Assembly (NCBI GenBank): GCA_030035585.1
Contig: CM057461.1
Coordinates: 167,411,624-167,475,623, forward strand
Direction: 5' to 3'
DNA from: Dugong dugon
Lineage: Eukaryota > Chordata > Mammalia > Sirenia > Dugongidae
Length of the DNA stretch: 64,000 bases
In this document: positions 11,296-23,905 of the stretch, in pieces
How the letters are laid out: each line of letters begins with the position of its first letter
Numbering within the stretch: the first letter of the stretch is position 1
Made by a program: the position numbers and the translations under genes
Notes under the pieces: model-generated
Database searches by the model: none
What the model was told of the DNA's origin: nothing
What the model saw: only the letters and a program-made list of their open reading frames with translations

Positions 11296-11457
11296 CAAAA
11301 AAAGCCAAACCCATTGCCTTTAAGTCTGTTCTGACTCATAGCAATCCTATAGGAGAGAGTAGAACTGCCTCGTAGGGTTTCCAAGGAGTGGCTGGTGGAT
11401 TTGAACTGCCAGTCTCTCAGCAGTTAAGTTCTTAACCACGTGGCCACTAGGACTCCA
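11296..11457 (-). mobile_element. AfroSINE, short type
   Basis: Antisense copy beginning accaaaaaaagccaaaccca. The tail ctgactcatagcaatcctat is joined directly to gtttccaaggagtggctggt, so it belongs to the short class. It lies 17 bases from the previous SINE, in the same orientation. Confidence 0.92.
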
Positions 11458-12756
11458 CCAGTGATTTAAATGGATTACATCGTCACAAGGAAGGTTGCCA
11501 ATTCAGTCCCAGAATTATGTGGGAAACTCTTTAGTTAGTACATCATGATACTAGGGAAATTTCTGATTCCTGGCAATGACCATAGTAGCATTTATATGAG
11601 GTTATTGCTATTAATATAGCCATATCGGAGACTGAGAAATACATTCTTCCTGGTGTGATAAAAAGTCCCTGAGTAGTCTGCTAGAGATTTCATTGTCTCT
11701 GCCCATCTGTGTACAAGGGTTTAGCTCTCCACACCTTGTAATGACTGCTCTAGCCTCGTCCTGGACTTTATCTGTCATTTCCAAACACTTACTGGACATT
11801 ATTGCTTGAATATCTGTCACCTCAAATACAGTATGTCTACAGTAGAACTGATTATATTTCTGTGAATTCGACTACTTATGTAGCTAAAGAGAAGTTGTGA
11901 AGGTTACCATCAATTGCTTAGCTCTTCAGGTTAGGAACTGCAAACTCTTCTCAGCATATTCCCCAGCAAAATGCCCATGTGTGTAACATTTTGCATAAAT
12001 TTTAAGGAAGTTACTAGCTTCTTCTGAAGCGTATCCCAGGATACAGTGTTTAAAAAAAAAAAAAAAAGCTTCAAACCGGTTCTTCCCTGGTTCAGTCATG
12101 GCCAAGGAAGCAAAATCATATCAGACCTGAATTTTTAAAATTTGGGTGAAGTGGAACAGTAACTGAAATGGGAGAAGTTACGGGTAAAAGCACCGCTAGA
12201 AGCCTAATCTCTCTCTTAGAAAACAAAAGCAGAGTACTCATTGCATAGCAAACAAATCTCAGCTAGATTTTGAGTAGAGTCAGAGATAGCTATGTCCCTC
12301 TCAGAGATGGTGGCTGACTGCGCAGCTTTCAATATGTGTTGCTCTCCACAGTCCTGCCAAGGATCCAATCTCACGCATTCAGCTCCTGAAAGGGCTCACT
12401 GAGCCTCTTCAGAGTCTCCCATTCCAGGGCTTTGACCCGTATTTTTTCCCATTCCAGTTATCATTCCGGTTCACCAAATTGTAAATATTCAGGTCTGTTC
12501 TGGTTTCACTTTGTGGGCCATAATTGAACTGGTTTGAACCAGTTCCAAGCTCTAAAAATAACCCTGACTGAGAGGATGAAGTCCAAGTCCTGCTGTCTGG
12601 CATTTCATATCTGGACACTAGTAGACTGCTATCCTTTAGCAGCCTTCTCTGCCTCATGCTCCTTGTAAGAGTTTTCTTCTTTAGTAACACTGATTTACTT
12701 GTTTGTCCTCTGAAGCAGGTTACCCTTTTCTTCAGTCCTTTGTTACTTATCCTGGG
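11458..12756. other. Unassigned intronic sequence
   Basis: No repeat or exon recognised, apart from a pure A run near 12052-12067. Short antisense open frames (11611-11820, 12409-12690) have no recognisable domain. Confidence 0.5.
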
Positions 12757-13280
12757 TGTCTTAGGCTGGGTTCTCTAGAGAAGCAAACCAGTAAAGTGTG
12801 TAAGTATATATATACACATATAGAGAGATTGGTACCAAGGAAATGGCTCACATGGTTGTAGAGGCTGGAATGTCCCGACTCTCTAGGTCAGGAGGAAGCA
12901 TCTCCTGATTCATGTAGACACAGGGGCTGGCTAACCCAAGATTGGCAGGTCAGAGAGCAGGGCTCTTGCTCACAGGCTGGGAAGATTGATGAATCCCAAG
13001 ATTGGCAGCCAAGACGGTAGATAAGCGGCTAGCTCAAGTCCCAAGAACTAGAGGTCAAACTAGCAAAAAGCCCCAGGTCTTGCCAGAATGTCCTCTTATA
13101 TTCGATGCAGGCTATATGCCCAAGCAAACTCTTTCAACTGGTTGGCTACTCACAGGAGATCCCATCATGGGGGTGACCACATACCAAATCTGAAAAAGGA
13201 AGTGATTACAACATTATAAGACTGCCAAAACACTGAGGATCACGGCCCAGCCAAGTTGACACACAATCTTGACCATCCCA
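12757..13280 (-). mobile_element. Solo LTR, ERVL type (MLT2-like), second copy
   Basis: The same family as the LTR at 8071-8555, with the shared opening tgtcttaggctgggttctct, the atggctcacatggttgtaga block, and the end cagccaagttgacacacaat. No internal region lies beside it. It is slightly longer than the first copy, and the flanking 5-base duplication is not clean. Old solo LTR. Confidence 0.82.
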
Positions 13281-14789
13281 CCAGGCCATGTGGAATGCTT
13301 TGGAAGTTCTTTTTCACCAGGGACCTTTGTCCGTCCTTCAAAACCCAGCCTAGTTATAATTACCCTAAAGTTGAAATTATGTCTGTAGGATGCTTATTTT
13401 TTTAATGTTGATTTTATATTATGTTTTCATGGGGAAGTATCTCTCTACTTAGAAACTCAAAGTTTCTTGAGGACAGAGAAAGTGATTTATTTCCCTACCC
13501 AGAGGTTTTTTTGTTTTTTTGTTCCTCAACCCTGTGATCATTTTACCTTCATGTGTGTCTTGAAAATCTTACGTGTGTACTAAAATAGGCTCTGTTATTA
13601 GTACTTATTACCGATATTTTAAAGGAAAGCAAAAAATTTCAGTGTCTTAGCATGTATGTGGAATATGTTCTCTTTCGTTTTCAAAATTGGAAATTTCTCG
13701 TGGTTAGGTGATTTAAACAATTTGAACTTTAAAAATATATTATAATCAGACATTAATATATTCAACTTTACTCATAAAAGGAAAAGAGGAAAAAAATTTT
13801 CCCCCTAAGGATTATTCCTAGTGCAAATAGACAGGTTTTTTTTTGTTTGTTTCCTTAAGAATATACAATTCAGAAAATACTAGAATTCACTGAATCCCAA
13901 CTGAGGCATATTGTACATGATATCACAATTTGTGACAGATTTGGGTCTGCATGTATTTTGACATATATTCTTATGGTACTTTTAAAAAACAAAATATTCC
14001 TTCCCAAAGAACTAGGATGTAAACATAAACGCGGGTATGAACTCCATTTTAAACATTGGTGACTAGTAAAATTATGTTTCTTCTCTTTGTTGCTGCTACA
14101 AGATACAGATACTCAGTGAAAGTTATTGACCAACTGATCTTTAAGTCTTGGGTGGTTTAGGCAGGATTTATGCAGAGGTGCTTAGAAGGGTTTCCTTTAG
14201 ATTCTTAAAAGGATTCTGGAGATTTTTTATTTGATATTAAAACCATGAGACTTTTAGTGGAGACAAGTCATTTTGCGTGTACTTAACAGCCACCCATACT
14301 CTATCACTAAGATTTAGATAGAAGCAAACAGAGTGTCACTTATTTCATTGGCTCTTACAGTATTTGCTTAACTTTATTAAACAAATACTAGGAAAAACCT
14401 GTTGTCAAATTGTTTCCCTCAGGTCCTCTGATATAAAATATGCAATTCTTCAAGCATGATAACTTGTTAGGGAAAAAAAAATCTACCTATTCAAAGTTTT
14501 ATGTAGACTTTGGGTAATGACTTACATATTTATTACCATCTTTTTTGGTAACTGATGTAACTGAGGTTAGTAAAGAGAAATATTCACACTTTTCCGTTTT
14601 GTTCCTCAAATAGGTCACTAATTATGTGAAGAGAAAAATGTTTTTGGCTTCCTGAGTTCCTTATACCAACAACCTGTGTGTGCTTTTGTTTAATAAGACA
14701 TATCACTTAGGAATGTTTGCGTGTATTCCAACTCTGGGCCTCTTAAACCTTTGCCTATGAATACAACTGTTCATCACCCTGTAAGTTAG
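13281..14789. other. Unassigned intronic sequence
   Basis: AT-rich DNA with no recognisable repeat boundary, exon or RNA gene. Confidence 0.5.
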
Positions 14790-15735
14790 CACTTGTGGTG
14801 TGGTGGATCACTTTTATATGGCTTTTCTAGCCATGGTCTTGTAACTTCCACTAAATGATTGAGTGGAACTGTGCAAACAAGGTGTTTGTTGCCCACCAAG
14901 GGAATTGGACAGCTTGCTAATAATACAAATAAGGTGTATGACACCCTTGTGGGGGTGGGACCATGCAAATAAAGTGTATGGAACCCTATCAAGGGGATTG
15001 ATCAGTTTTGCCATCCCACTAGGGTTAAAATGAGCCGTCTCAGAGGTGGAAAGAGGGGACCTCACTACCGTCAAGAAAGAAAAGCCAGGAGTGGAGCATG
15101 TTCTTTGGACCAGGGGTTCCTGTGCTGAGAACCTCCTAGACCCAGGAGACAGAGAGTTATAACACAAGACAATGAGAAAAGATGACAGCAGAATGAGGAG
15201 ACCAGCACAAGATGGCACAATGGGCTTGCCGGTCCACAGAGCGAGGCAGCAACAGTGGGTATGCCAACCCACAGAACAGGAGTGCCTTCAGGCCGAAGCT
15301 TACTGGTGGAGTAGGTTTCCTCTGGGCACTTACTGGTTGAGCTGCAGAGCTTTGTGACACTTCTCTGAGAAGGGCAGAGGCAAGGCCAAGAGGCTGAGGT
15401 CCAGAGAGAGGCCTGCCTCTCTCTAAGAAGAAGCTGTCCTGATCTAAGGACTGAGTCATTCTTGATCCCAAATTGTAGCCTGTTACTTCCTTAATAAAAA
15501 CAATAATTGTGAGTATTGTCTGTGAGTTCTATGTGGCCATTGCAACAAATTATCGAATGCAGCAGAGAAGTAGAGAATGCCATAGAAGGGACGGCTGGTG
15601 TCAGAATTGGTAAAAAGTTTGCAGGGTGGAGGTATGTTTGACCTCCACCTCGTAAGAATCAGCCTTGGCCTGATGCTGATGTTGATTCCCCCCCTCATGA
15701 AGTTAGAGGAAGTCGGGCTCCCCCATGCCATTTTT
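14790..15735 (+). mobile_element. Probable LTR-bearing element: LTR plus start of internal region
   Basis: The 14.79-15.59 kb stretch behaves like an LTR, with direct short repeats near its left end (14871-15005), a purine-rich middle, and a polyadenylation-like ttaataaaaaca at 15491. At 15598-15614 follows tggtgtcagaattggta, which resembles an ERVL-type primer-binding site matching the 3' end of tRNA-Leu. The remaining bases to 15735 would be the start of the internal region. The element is fragmentary and looks old. Family naming and the left edge are uncertain. Confidence 0.45.
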
Positions 15736-15744
15736 ATAGCACTC

Positions 15745-15960
15745 AATTTTTGGTGTTTACTTACCTTTAGGTTTTCATTGGCTAATTTTTGGAAATAGAT
15801 TGCCAGGACCTTCCTCCTAGTCTGTCTTAGTCTGGAAGCTCCACTGAAACCTGTCTACCATAGGTGACCCTGCTAGGATTTGAAATGCCAATGACAAAGC
15901 TTCCATCATCATAACAACACAGAAGCCACCACCATGTGACAAATTGACAGATGGGTAATG
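15745..15960 (-). mobile_element. RTE 5'-region or RTE-derived SINE fragment
   Basis: Reverse complement of the RTE 5' region seen at 56612-56760: gcagggtcacctatggtaga, ggtttcagtggagcttccag and actaagacagactaggagga. It also resembles the body of the tRNA-Gly-headed SINE at 26.2 kb. It may belong to either. Confidence 0.75.
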
Positions 15961-16155
15961 GTTCCTAAGAGTCGATTCTTGTGAAGATACTTTACTACCT
16001 AACTAGTAAATGATGACTATGTTTCTGAGGTGCAAAATTATGGAATAACCATATAACTTCTTTTGGCAAGCAATGTCTACTAAAATTAAAAGCAGACAGT
16101 TTCAAATGTCAAAAACATAAAATACTTCTACCATATTTTTTGTTTGCTTTCTTAA

Positions 16156-16660
16156 TTTTTTTTAAATTGTACTTTAGGTGAATGTTTACAGAACAAATAG
16201 TTTCTCATTAAATAGTTAGTACACATATTGTTTTATTACATTGGTTAATAACCCCAGGACATGTCAATACTCTCCCTTCTCGACCTTGGAGGACCTTTTT
16301 TTTGGTGAAAATAAACATAGCCAAAGATACACCATTTCAGAAGTTTCTACATGTACAGTTCAGTGACATCGATTACATTCTTCCAGTTGTGCTGTTGTTC
16401 TCACTATCCTTTTCCAAGTCATTCCATCACCATTATCATCAACTCACTGCCCCCTAGGCTTCCTATCAAAACTTTTGAGTTGCTGTTGTCTATTTGATCT
16501 CACATAGATAATTCTTTTTTTTTTTTGGTACCTTAGATGAGGGTTTACAGAACAAATAGTTTCTCATTAAACAGTTAGTACACATACTGCCTTATGACAA
16601 TGGTTAACAACCCCACGACATGTCAACACTGTCCCTTCTCAACCTTGGGTTCCCTATCAC
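16156..16660 (-). repeat. Duplicated L1 3' tail module with spacer
   Basis: Module 1 (16515-16660) and module 2 (16165-16300) share, on the + strand, gtttacagaacaaatagttt, ctcattaaa(c/t)agttagtaca and the gacatgtcaa block. The spacer (about 16300-16510) reads like an older L1 3'UTR segment (gtacagttcagtgacatcga). The same arrangement occurs in the L1 at 51.85-52.19 kb, so it is a lineage trait rather than a local accident. Confidence 0.8.
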
Positions 16661-17443
16661 CAACTTTCCTATCCCCTCCTGCCTTCTAGTCCTTGTCCCT
16701 GGGCTGCTGTGCCTCATAAGTCTCATTTTGTTTTATGGGGCTGTCCAATCCCCGACTGAACGGTGAACTTCGGGAGTGACTTCCCCTCTAAGCTAAAAGG
16801 GTGTCCGGGGGTCATACTCTTGGGGTTTCTCCAGTCTGTCAGGACAGTAAATCTGGTCTTTTTTTTGTGAGTTAGAATTTCGTTCTACATCCTTCTCCAG
16901 CTCTGTCCAGGACCCTCTGTTGTGATCCCAGTGAGAGCAGTCAATGGTGGTAGCCAGGCACCATCTAGCTGTACTGGACTCAGTCCAGTGGAGGCCTTGG
17001 TAGCTATGGACAATTAGTCCTTCTGACTAATCTTTTCCTTGTATCCTGTTCTCTTCATTCTCTCTTGCTCCCGAAGGGGTGAGACCAGTGGAGTATCTTA
17101 GATGGCCGCTCACAGGCTTTTAAGACCCCAGACACTACTCACCAAAGTAGAGTGTAGAGCATTGTCTTTATAAACTGTGTCATGCCAATTGAGCTAGATG
17201 TTCCCCGAGACCATGGTCCCCACAGCCCTCCGCCCAGCAATTCAGTCCCTCAGGGAGTTTGGATGTGTCTATCGGGCTTCCATGACCTTTCCTAGTACAA
17301 GTTGTGCTGGCTTCGCCAGTATTGTGTACTGTCTTACTCTTAGCAAAGTTACCACTTACTTATTGTCTGTTTAGTTCCCCTCCCCCATCCCGGGCGACCA
17401 ACAAAGATTGTTTCTTTTTGTGTGTAAAATTTTCCATGAATAT

Positions 17444-20400
17444 TTACAGTAGATGTCTCATACAATCTTTGTCCTTTTGAGGTTGACTTATTTTACTCAG
17501 CATAATGTCCTTCAGTTTCATCCATGTTATGAAATGCTTCACAGATTCATCATTGTTCTTTATCATTGCATACTACTCCATTGTACAGTAGTTTGTGTAT
17601 CCATTCATCTGTTGATGGACATCTAGGTTGTTTCCACCTTTATGCTATTGTGAACAGTGCTGCAGTGAATACAGGTGTGCATCTGTCTGTTCGTGTGACA
17701 GCTCTTATTTCCCTAGGATATATTCCTAGGAGCGGGATTGCTGGATCGTATGGTATTTCTATTTCTAGCTTTCTAAGGAAGCGCCATATTGTTTTCCAAA
17801 ATGGTTGTATCATTTGGCATTCCTGCCAGCAGGGCGTAAGAGTTCTGATCTCCCTGCAGCCTCTCCAACATTTGTTGTTTCCAGTGTTTTTGATTTGTGC
17901 CAGTAATGCTGGGGTGAGATGGTATCTCATTGTGGCTTTAATTTGCATTTCTCTAATGGCTAGTGATAGCGAGCATTTCCTCTTGTGTTTGTTGGCCACT
18001 TGAAAGTCTTCTTTGATGAAGTATCTGTTCACTTCCTTTGCCAATTTTTTAACCGGATTATTTGTCATTTTGTTGTAGAGGTGTTGGATTTTCTTGTAGA
18101 TTATGGAATTAGACCTTTGTCTGACTTGTACTGTCCAAAAATTTTTTCCCAGTCTGTTGGTTCTCTTTTTACTCTTTTGGTGAAGTCTTTTGATGAGCAT
18201 AAGTGTTTAATTTTTAGAAGATCCCAGTAGTCTAGCTTATCTTCTGGGGTTTGTATGTTGTTGGTTGTGGTTTGTATCCTGTTAATGCCATGCATTAGGG
18301 CCTCTAGCGGTGATCCTATTTTTTCTTCTATGAATTTTATAGTTTTTGGCTTAATGTTTAGGTCGTTGATCCATTTTGAATTAGTTTTTGTATATGGTGT
18401 GAGGTCTGGGTCCTGTTTCCTTTTTTTGCAGATGGACATCCAGTTTTGCCAGCACTATTTGTTAAAAAGAATGTCTGTTCCCCATTTGATGGACCTTGGA
18501 CCCTTGTCGAAGATCAGTTGACCATAGGTGGATGGGTTTACATCTGAGTTCTGAGTTCTGTTCCATTGGTCAGTGTGTCTGTTGTTGTACCAGTACCAGG
18601 ATGTTTTGACTATCGTAGCTGTATAGTAGGTTCTGAGGTCAGGTAGTGTGAGTCCTCCTACTTTTTTTTTTCTTATTCAGTAGAGCTTTACTTATTTGGG
18701 GCTTCTTCCCTTTCAATATAAAGTTAATGATTAGTTTTTCCATCTTTTTGAAGAATGTTGTTGGTATTTGGATCAGGATTGCATTGTACTTGTAAATTGC
18801 TTTTGGTAGAATTTTCATTTTCACAAAGTTGAGTCTACCTATCCATGATCATGGTATGTTTTTCCATTTATGTAGGTCTCTTTGTGTGTCTTTTAGTAGT
18901 GTTTTGTAGTTTTCTTTGTATAGGTCTTTTACATCCCTAGTTAGATTTATCGCTAAGTATTTTATTTTTTTAGGGGCTATTATAAATGATATTGCTTTCC
19001 TGATTTCCTTGTCATCGTTCTCTTTATTGATGTATAGGAATCCAACCAATTTTTCTATTTTTATCTTGTATCGTGCTACTCTGCTGAATCTATTAGTTCC
19101 AGTAGTTTTCTCATGGAGTCTTTAGGGTTTTCTGTGTACAGTATCATATCATTTCCAAACAGGGACAGTTTAACTTCTTCTTTAACAATTTGGATGCCCT
19201 TTATTTCTTTTTCTTGCCTTATTGCTCTGGCTAGAACTTCCAGCACAATGTTAATTAGGAGTAGAGATAAAGGGCATCCTTGTCTTGTTCCTGTTCTCAA
19301 GGGGAATGTTTTCAGCCTCTCGCCATTAAGAATGATGTTGGCTGTTGATTTTGCGTAGATGCCCTTTATTATGTTGAGAAATTTCCCTTCTATACCTATT
19401 TCATTGAGAGTTTTTAATCAGGAATGGGTGTTGGACTTTGTCGAATGCCTTGTCTGCATCAATTGAGATGATCATGTGATTCTTTTCTTTCCTTTTATTT
19501 ATGTGGTGGATTACTTTGATTGATTTTGTAATGTTGAACTATCCTTGCATACCTGGCATGAATCCTACTTAGTCATAGTATTTTTTTTTTTTTTTTTGAT
19601 ATGATGCTGAATTCTATTGGCTAGAATTTTGTTGAGAACTTTTGCATCTATATTCATGAGAGATGTAGGTCTGTAATTTTCTTTTTTTGTGGTGTCTTTT
19701 CCTGGTTTTGGTATCAGGGTTATACTGGCTGTATAAAATGAATTTGGAAGTATCCCTTCACTGTGTTCTGAAATAGTTTGAGTAGTACTGGTATAAGCTT
19801 TTCTCTGAATGTTTGGTAGAATTCTCCAGTGAAGCCATCTGGGCCAGGGCTCTTTTTTGTTGGGAGTTTTTTTTTATTACCTTTTCAATCTCTTGTTATG
19901 GATCTGTTCCGATTTTAAGCATCACTTTGTGGTAGTTTGGGTAGGTAGTATGTTTCCAGAAATTTATCCATTTCCTATTGGTTTTCAAATTTGTTGGAGT
20001 ATAGTTTTTCATAATACTCTGTTATAATGCTTTTTATTTCAGTTTGGTGTGTTGTAATGTCCGCCATTTCATTTCTTACTTGGGTTATTTGGGTCCTCTC
20101 CTGTTTTTATTTTGTCAGTCCGGCCAGGGGTTTGTCGATTTTGTTGATCCTTTCCAAGAACCAGCTTTTGGTTGTCTTGATTCTTTCTATTGTTTTTCTA
20201 TGCTCTATTTCATTTATTTCTGCTCTGATCTTTATTGTTTCCTTTCTTCTAGTGGCTGTGAGCTTTTTGGCTGTTCTCTATTTGTTGGAGTTCTGTAGTT
20301 AACATTTTGATTTTGTGCCTTCTTTTTTGATGTGTGCATCTGTTGCTATAAATTGTCCTCCGAGGACTGCCTTTGCTGCTTCCAAAGGTTTTGGTATGAT

Positions 20401-21256
20401 GTGTTTTCATTCTCATTTGATACTAGGAATTTTTTTATTCCATCCTGATTTCTTCTGTTACCCAGTGATGTGTAAGCAGGGTGTTATTCAGTTTCCATGT
20501 AATTGATTTTTTTTTTCCTTGCTCTTCCTGTTGTTAGTATCTATCTTGATGGTTTTGTGGTCCAAGAAGATCCTTTATATTATGTCATCATTTTGGATCT
20601 TGTTGAGGATTGCTCTGTGGCCTAAGATGTGGTGTGTTCTGGAGAACGTTCCGTGTGCATTGGAAAAGAACGTGTAGTTCGCAGCTGTCGGGTGGAGTGT
20701 TCTGTATGTGTCTATGAGGTCAGATTGGCTGATTATACCCTTTAGGTCGTCTGAATCTTTGTTGAATTTCTTTCTAGATGTTCCAGCCTTTTATGAGAGT
20801 TGTGTGTTGATGTCTACTATTAGTTGTGGAACTCTCAATTTCTCTTCTCAGTGTTGTTAGAGTTTGTTTTATGTATTTTGGAGCCCTGTCATTGGGTGCG
20901 TAGATGTTTATTATGGTTATGCCTTCATGATGGATCATCCCGTTAATCATTATATAGTGTCCTTCTTTGTCTTTTATGGTGGATTTTGTTTTAAAGTCTG
21001 TTTTATTCTGTTTGATCTGAGATTAGTATTGACACTTTTGCTCTTTTTTGGTAGCTGTTTGCTTGATATATTTTTTTCCATCCTTTGATTTTTAATAAAT
21101 TTATGTCTTTGTTTCTAAGGTGTATCTTTTGTAGAGACCATATTGATGGATTCTGTTTTTTTTAATCCGTTCTGTTACTCTCCATCTCGTTATGGGTGCA
21201 TTTAGGCCATTTACATTCAGTGTAATTACTCATAGGTGTGAATTTATTGCTGTCAT
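17444..21256 (-). pseudogene. L1 ORF2 (endonuclease/reverse transcriptase), broken
   Basis: It spans MTAINSHL (21256) to the C-terminal MRHLL (17444), about 1271 codons, matching the usual ~1275 for ORF2p. The frame shifts many times. Open pieces include the RT segment [20 protein letters not shown] (from 19300) and the C-terminal half (18439-17640). The catalytic FADD box is altered to FGND (near 19145-19160) and the knuckle histidine is replaced by proline ([18 protein letters not shown]). Enzymatic activity is therefore not expected. Confidence 0.9.
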
Positions 21257-21939
21257 TTTGTAGTGCTTTTTTTTTGTATTGCTGACGTTTTCTTTGCTCA
21301 TCTCGCTCTCCTGTTTTGAATTCCTTTTGTTTGTGGATTTTTTTTTCATTTCTTTTGTTTTTATATGTTTTGTTTTTACTGAGACTTTATGTTTTTCTTC
21401 TTTATTTTGATGAGTAGGTTTGTTAACTTTCTTTGTGGTTACCTTGAAATTTACCCTTATCTTCCTAGGTTTGAACCAGTCTATTATGACTTGGTATTGC
21501 CTTGCCCTCCTCTCCATTAGAAGGTTCTATACCTATACCATTTATTCCCTCTTTTATTGTTCTGATGTTGTTGTCTATTACAGATTAACCTCTCTGGTTC
21601 CCTGTTGTGATTCTTTCAGTTTTGCATAGTCCTTAAGAATTCATTTCCTAGGTTGGTATCTGGCTAGTACGGTGCTTCTGACTACAGCGCCATGTTGTGT
21701 TTCCTTTCTTGATGTGGCAGCATAATATGATTGAGATACATATTCTGGATGGTTGGTGTCATCTCATGGTTTTTCTCAGTGATTTTGATCATCAGGTGTG
21801 ACTGCAATGATATTTCTTTCTCCCTTCCTCCTCAGGGATGCTTTCTGGTTCTAGCCAAAGCAATGATTTGTTCAGTAGTTAACATTCTATATTTATTGGT
21901 ATTTTGTTTTAGTATATGAGCCCCTTTATTTAAACATAT

Positions 21940-22520
21940 TTTTAAGTGGAAGATATACATATGTGCATAAAGAATGTACAGTAAAGAAGAAGTATACAGT
22001 TTATACCTGTACTCCTGTATAACCACTTCCCTGGTCAAGAAATGGAAGGTAGTTTGCCTTGAGAAGCCCTCAAGTGCCCTCAATCCACTGAAATTCTCTT
22101 CCATCCTGTAGAGGTAACCTCTATCCTGAATTTTGTGATTACTGTTCCTGGTTTTTTTTTTTTTTTTTTTTTTTTAATTTTTACTACCTAAATATCAAAC
22201 ACTAAACATTTTAGTTTAGTTTTACATGTTTTTTTGAACGTTATAAGACTGTATTCATACAGTTTTGTTTCTTAATGCTTTAGTTCAACAGTATGTCTGT
22301 GAGAGTTATCTGTTATTGCATATCTGTAGTTGATTAATTTTCATAGTTATGTGGAATTCCCTTATATTAATATGCCAAATTTAATTATCATTTTCTTGAT
22401 AACAGTTTGGTTTGTTTGCAGTTTGGGACTATTATAAACAAGACTGAATGAACATTCTTATACATGTATCCTAGTGTGTACGTGTACTAAATTCCTTAAT
22501 CTATAGATGACTTCAGAGAC
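21940..22520 (-). mobile_element. Old L1 (L1M-type) 3' fragment with long poly-T
   Basis: Antisense text of the old mammalian L1 end: aagtatacagtttatacctg, aaccacttccctggtcaaga, aacctctatcctgaattttg, and later gggactattataaacaagac. A T run of about 25 at 22152-22176 interrupts it and may mark a later insertion or expansion. It directly follows the younger L1 end, so it may be the DNA into which that L1 inserted. Confidence 0.65.
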
Positions 22521-22762
22521 TTGATAAGTTCATTTGCTGAAAATGCAAATCTCTTGTTGCTGATTCTTTCTTTAGTTTTGCAGTTAAATTCCTTGTCCAG
22601 ATACCAATAAATTAATCTACCATAACATCACAAAGGAAATTACACTTTAATCAGGCATGTAATGGAGGACTAGAATTTCTTGAAACGTCAAAGTGGGTAG
22701 AAGGCATTGAACATAGATGTACTGCAATACTTAGGTTCAAAGATAAAATATATGTACAGTAT

Positions 22763-23066
22763 GGAAGAAGTACAGCCAGAATGCTCCTTAGAAGGAAGGA
22801 TGGTGAGACTTCTCTCGTGTACTTTGGACACATTATCAGGAGGGACCAGTCCTTGGAAAAGGACATCATGCTTGATAAAGTAGAGGGTCAGCAAAAAAGA
22901 GGAAGGCCCTGGATGAGATTGATTGACACAGTGGTTGTAGCAGTAGACCTAAACATAGCAATGCTTGTGAGGATAACACAAGATTGGGCAGTGTTTTGTT
23001 CTGTTGTACATAGGGTTACTATGAGTCAGAATCGACTAGATGGCACCTAACAACAACAGCAGCAAC
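22763..23066 (+). mobile_element. RTE LINE, 3' end only
   Basis: Starts gaagaagtacagccagaatg and runs through the C-terminal coding text (ggacacattatcaggaggga, gacatcatgcttgataaagt) to tgagtcagaatcgactagat and cacctaacaacaac. 5'-truncated; the open frame of 89 codons is the RTE C-terminus. Confidence 0.92.
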
Positions 23067-23744
23067 CTGAGCAAGTTAATTTCAAATTTGTTCCTGGTAA
23101 AGTACCTTGTTTTAGTGTTATTTTCAGATCTACTTCACTGTCTACAGTTTTGAGGTTTTAGGGCTGAGGAGATCTCAGGCCAATCCCTTATAAATGAGTA
23201 AATGCCTAGATATGTTAAGAGACCCATCCAGTCCTCAAAGCTTGTTTTTGGCAGAAGTGAAACTATTAACTTTTCTTTCTGTGCTGCTCTCCATAGTCAC
23301 TGTTCATGTTTCCAGTTTTACATTTTGAAAGATAATTATGATTTTATGTACTGTTTCTCAATGTGACCTACCTTGTACACTTAAAATATTATTTCACTTT
23401 ATCTCTCAATGTGAGCTAACCAAAGAGGCTTATGCCAGTAGTGAAAGATCACAGCCTTAACCATTGAGGGTGGGATGATGATGTCTCTGGAAACCCAGCA
23501 TGAGTGCCCTAGTCTTATTAGTGATTTTTGAGCCGCTGCTTCTTAGGGACCTGGGTCAAGTGATTGCAGTAGGCTTTGAGTGGGTCTGTTGTTTGACCCA
23601 CGCATTCCATTCCACTGCCTGGTCACTTGCTTCTCTTGCTAGGAGTATAGATATCTGGTGGAGAAAGAGAGGAAACTATACCCATTGTGCTCCTTATCAT
23701 TACTCATCTGTTTCCCTTAGCTTTCACTTCCCACTTATATTAAT
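23067..23744. other. Unassigned intronic sequence
   Basis: No recognisable repeat or exon. Confidence 0.5.
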
Positions 23745-23905
23745 AATTGGAGCCCTGGTAGAGCAGTGGTTAAGTGTTTGGCCACTAACCAAAAGTTTGA
23801 CAGTTGGAATCCACCAGCCGCTCCTTAGAAACCCTATGAGGCAGTTCTACTTTGTCCTGTAGGGTTGCTATGAGTCAGAATCGTTTCGGCGGCAATGGGT
23901 TTCCT
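23745..23905 (+). mobile_element. AfroSINE, short type
   Basis: Starts ttggagccctggtagagcag, has the box B-like gacagttggaatccaccagc, joins directly to gaaaccctatgaggcagttc, and ends in the tail ctatgagtcagaatcg and ggcaatgggtttcc. Confidence 0.92.

Larger units (their letters stand above)
16156..21685 (-). mobile_element. L1 LINE, 5'-truncated (no ORF1), duplicated 3' tail
   Basis: On the minus strand this copy starts in the inter-ORF spacer (about 21685) and carries all of ORF2 (21256-17444) and a 3'UTR to the poly-T at 16156-16163. It lacks ORF1 and the 5'UTR, a classic 5' truncation. The 3' end has two diverged copies of the same tail module, at 16515-16660 and 16165-16300, separated by a spacer. 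ORF2 is broken by many changes. I could not find a convincing target-site duplication. Confidence 0.93.

Noticed and set aside
22152-22176. A transcription terminator or replication signal
   Set aside because: A long T run within an old L1 tail is adequately explained as poly-A of an antisense retroelement.
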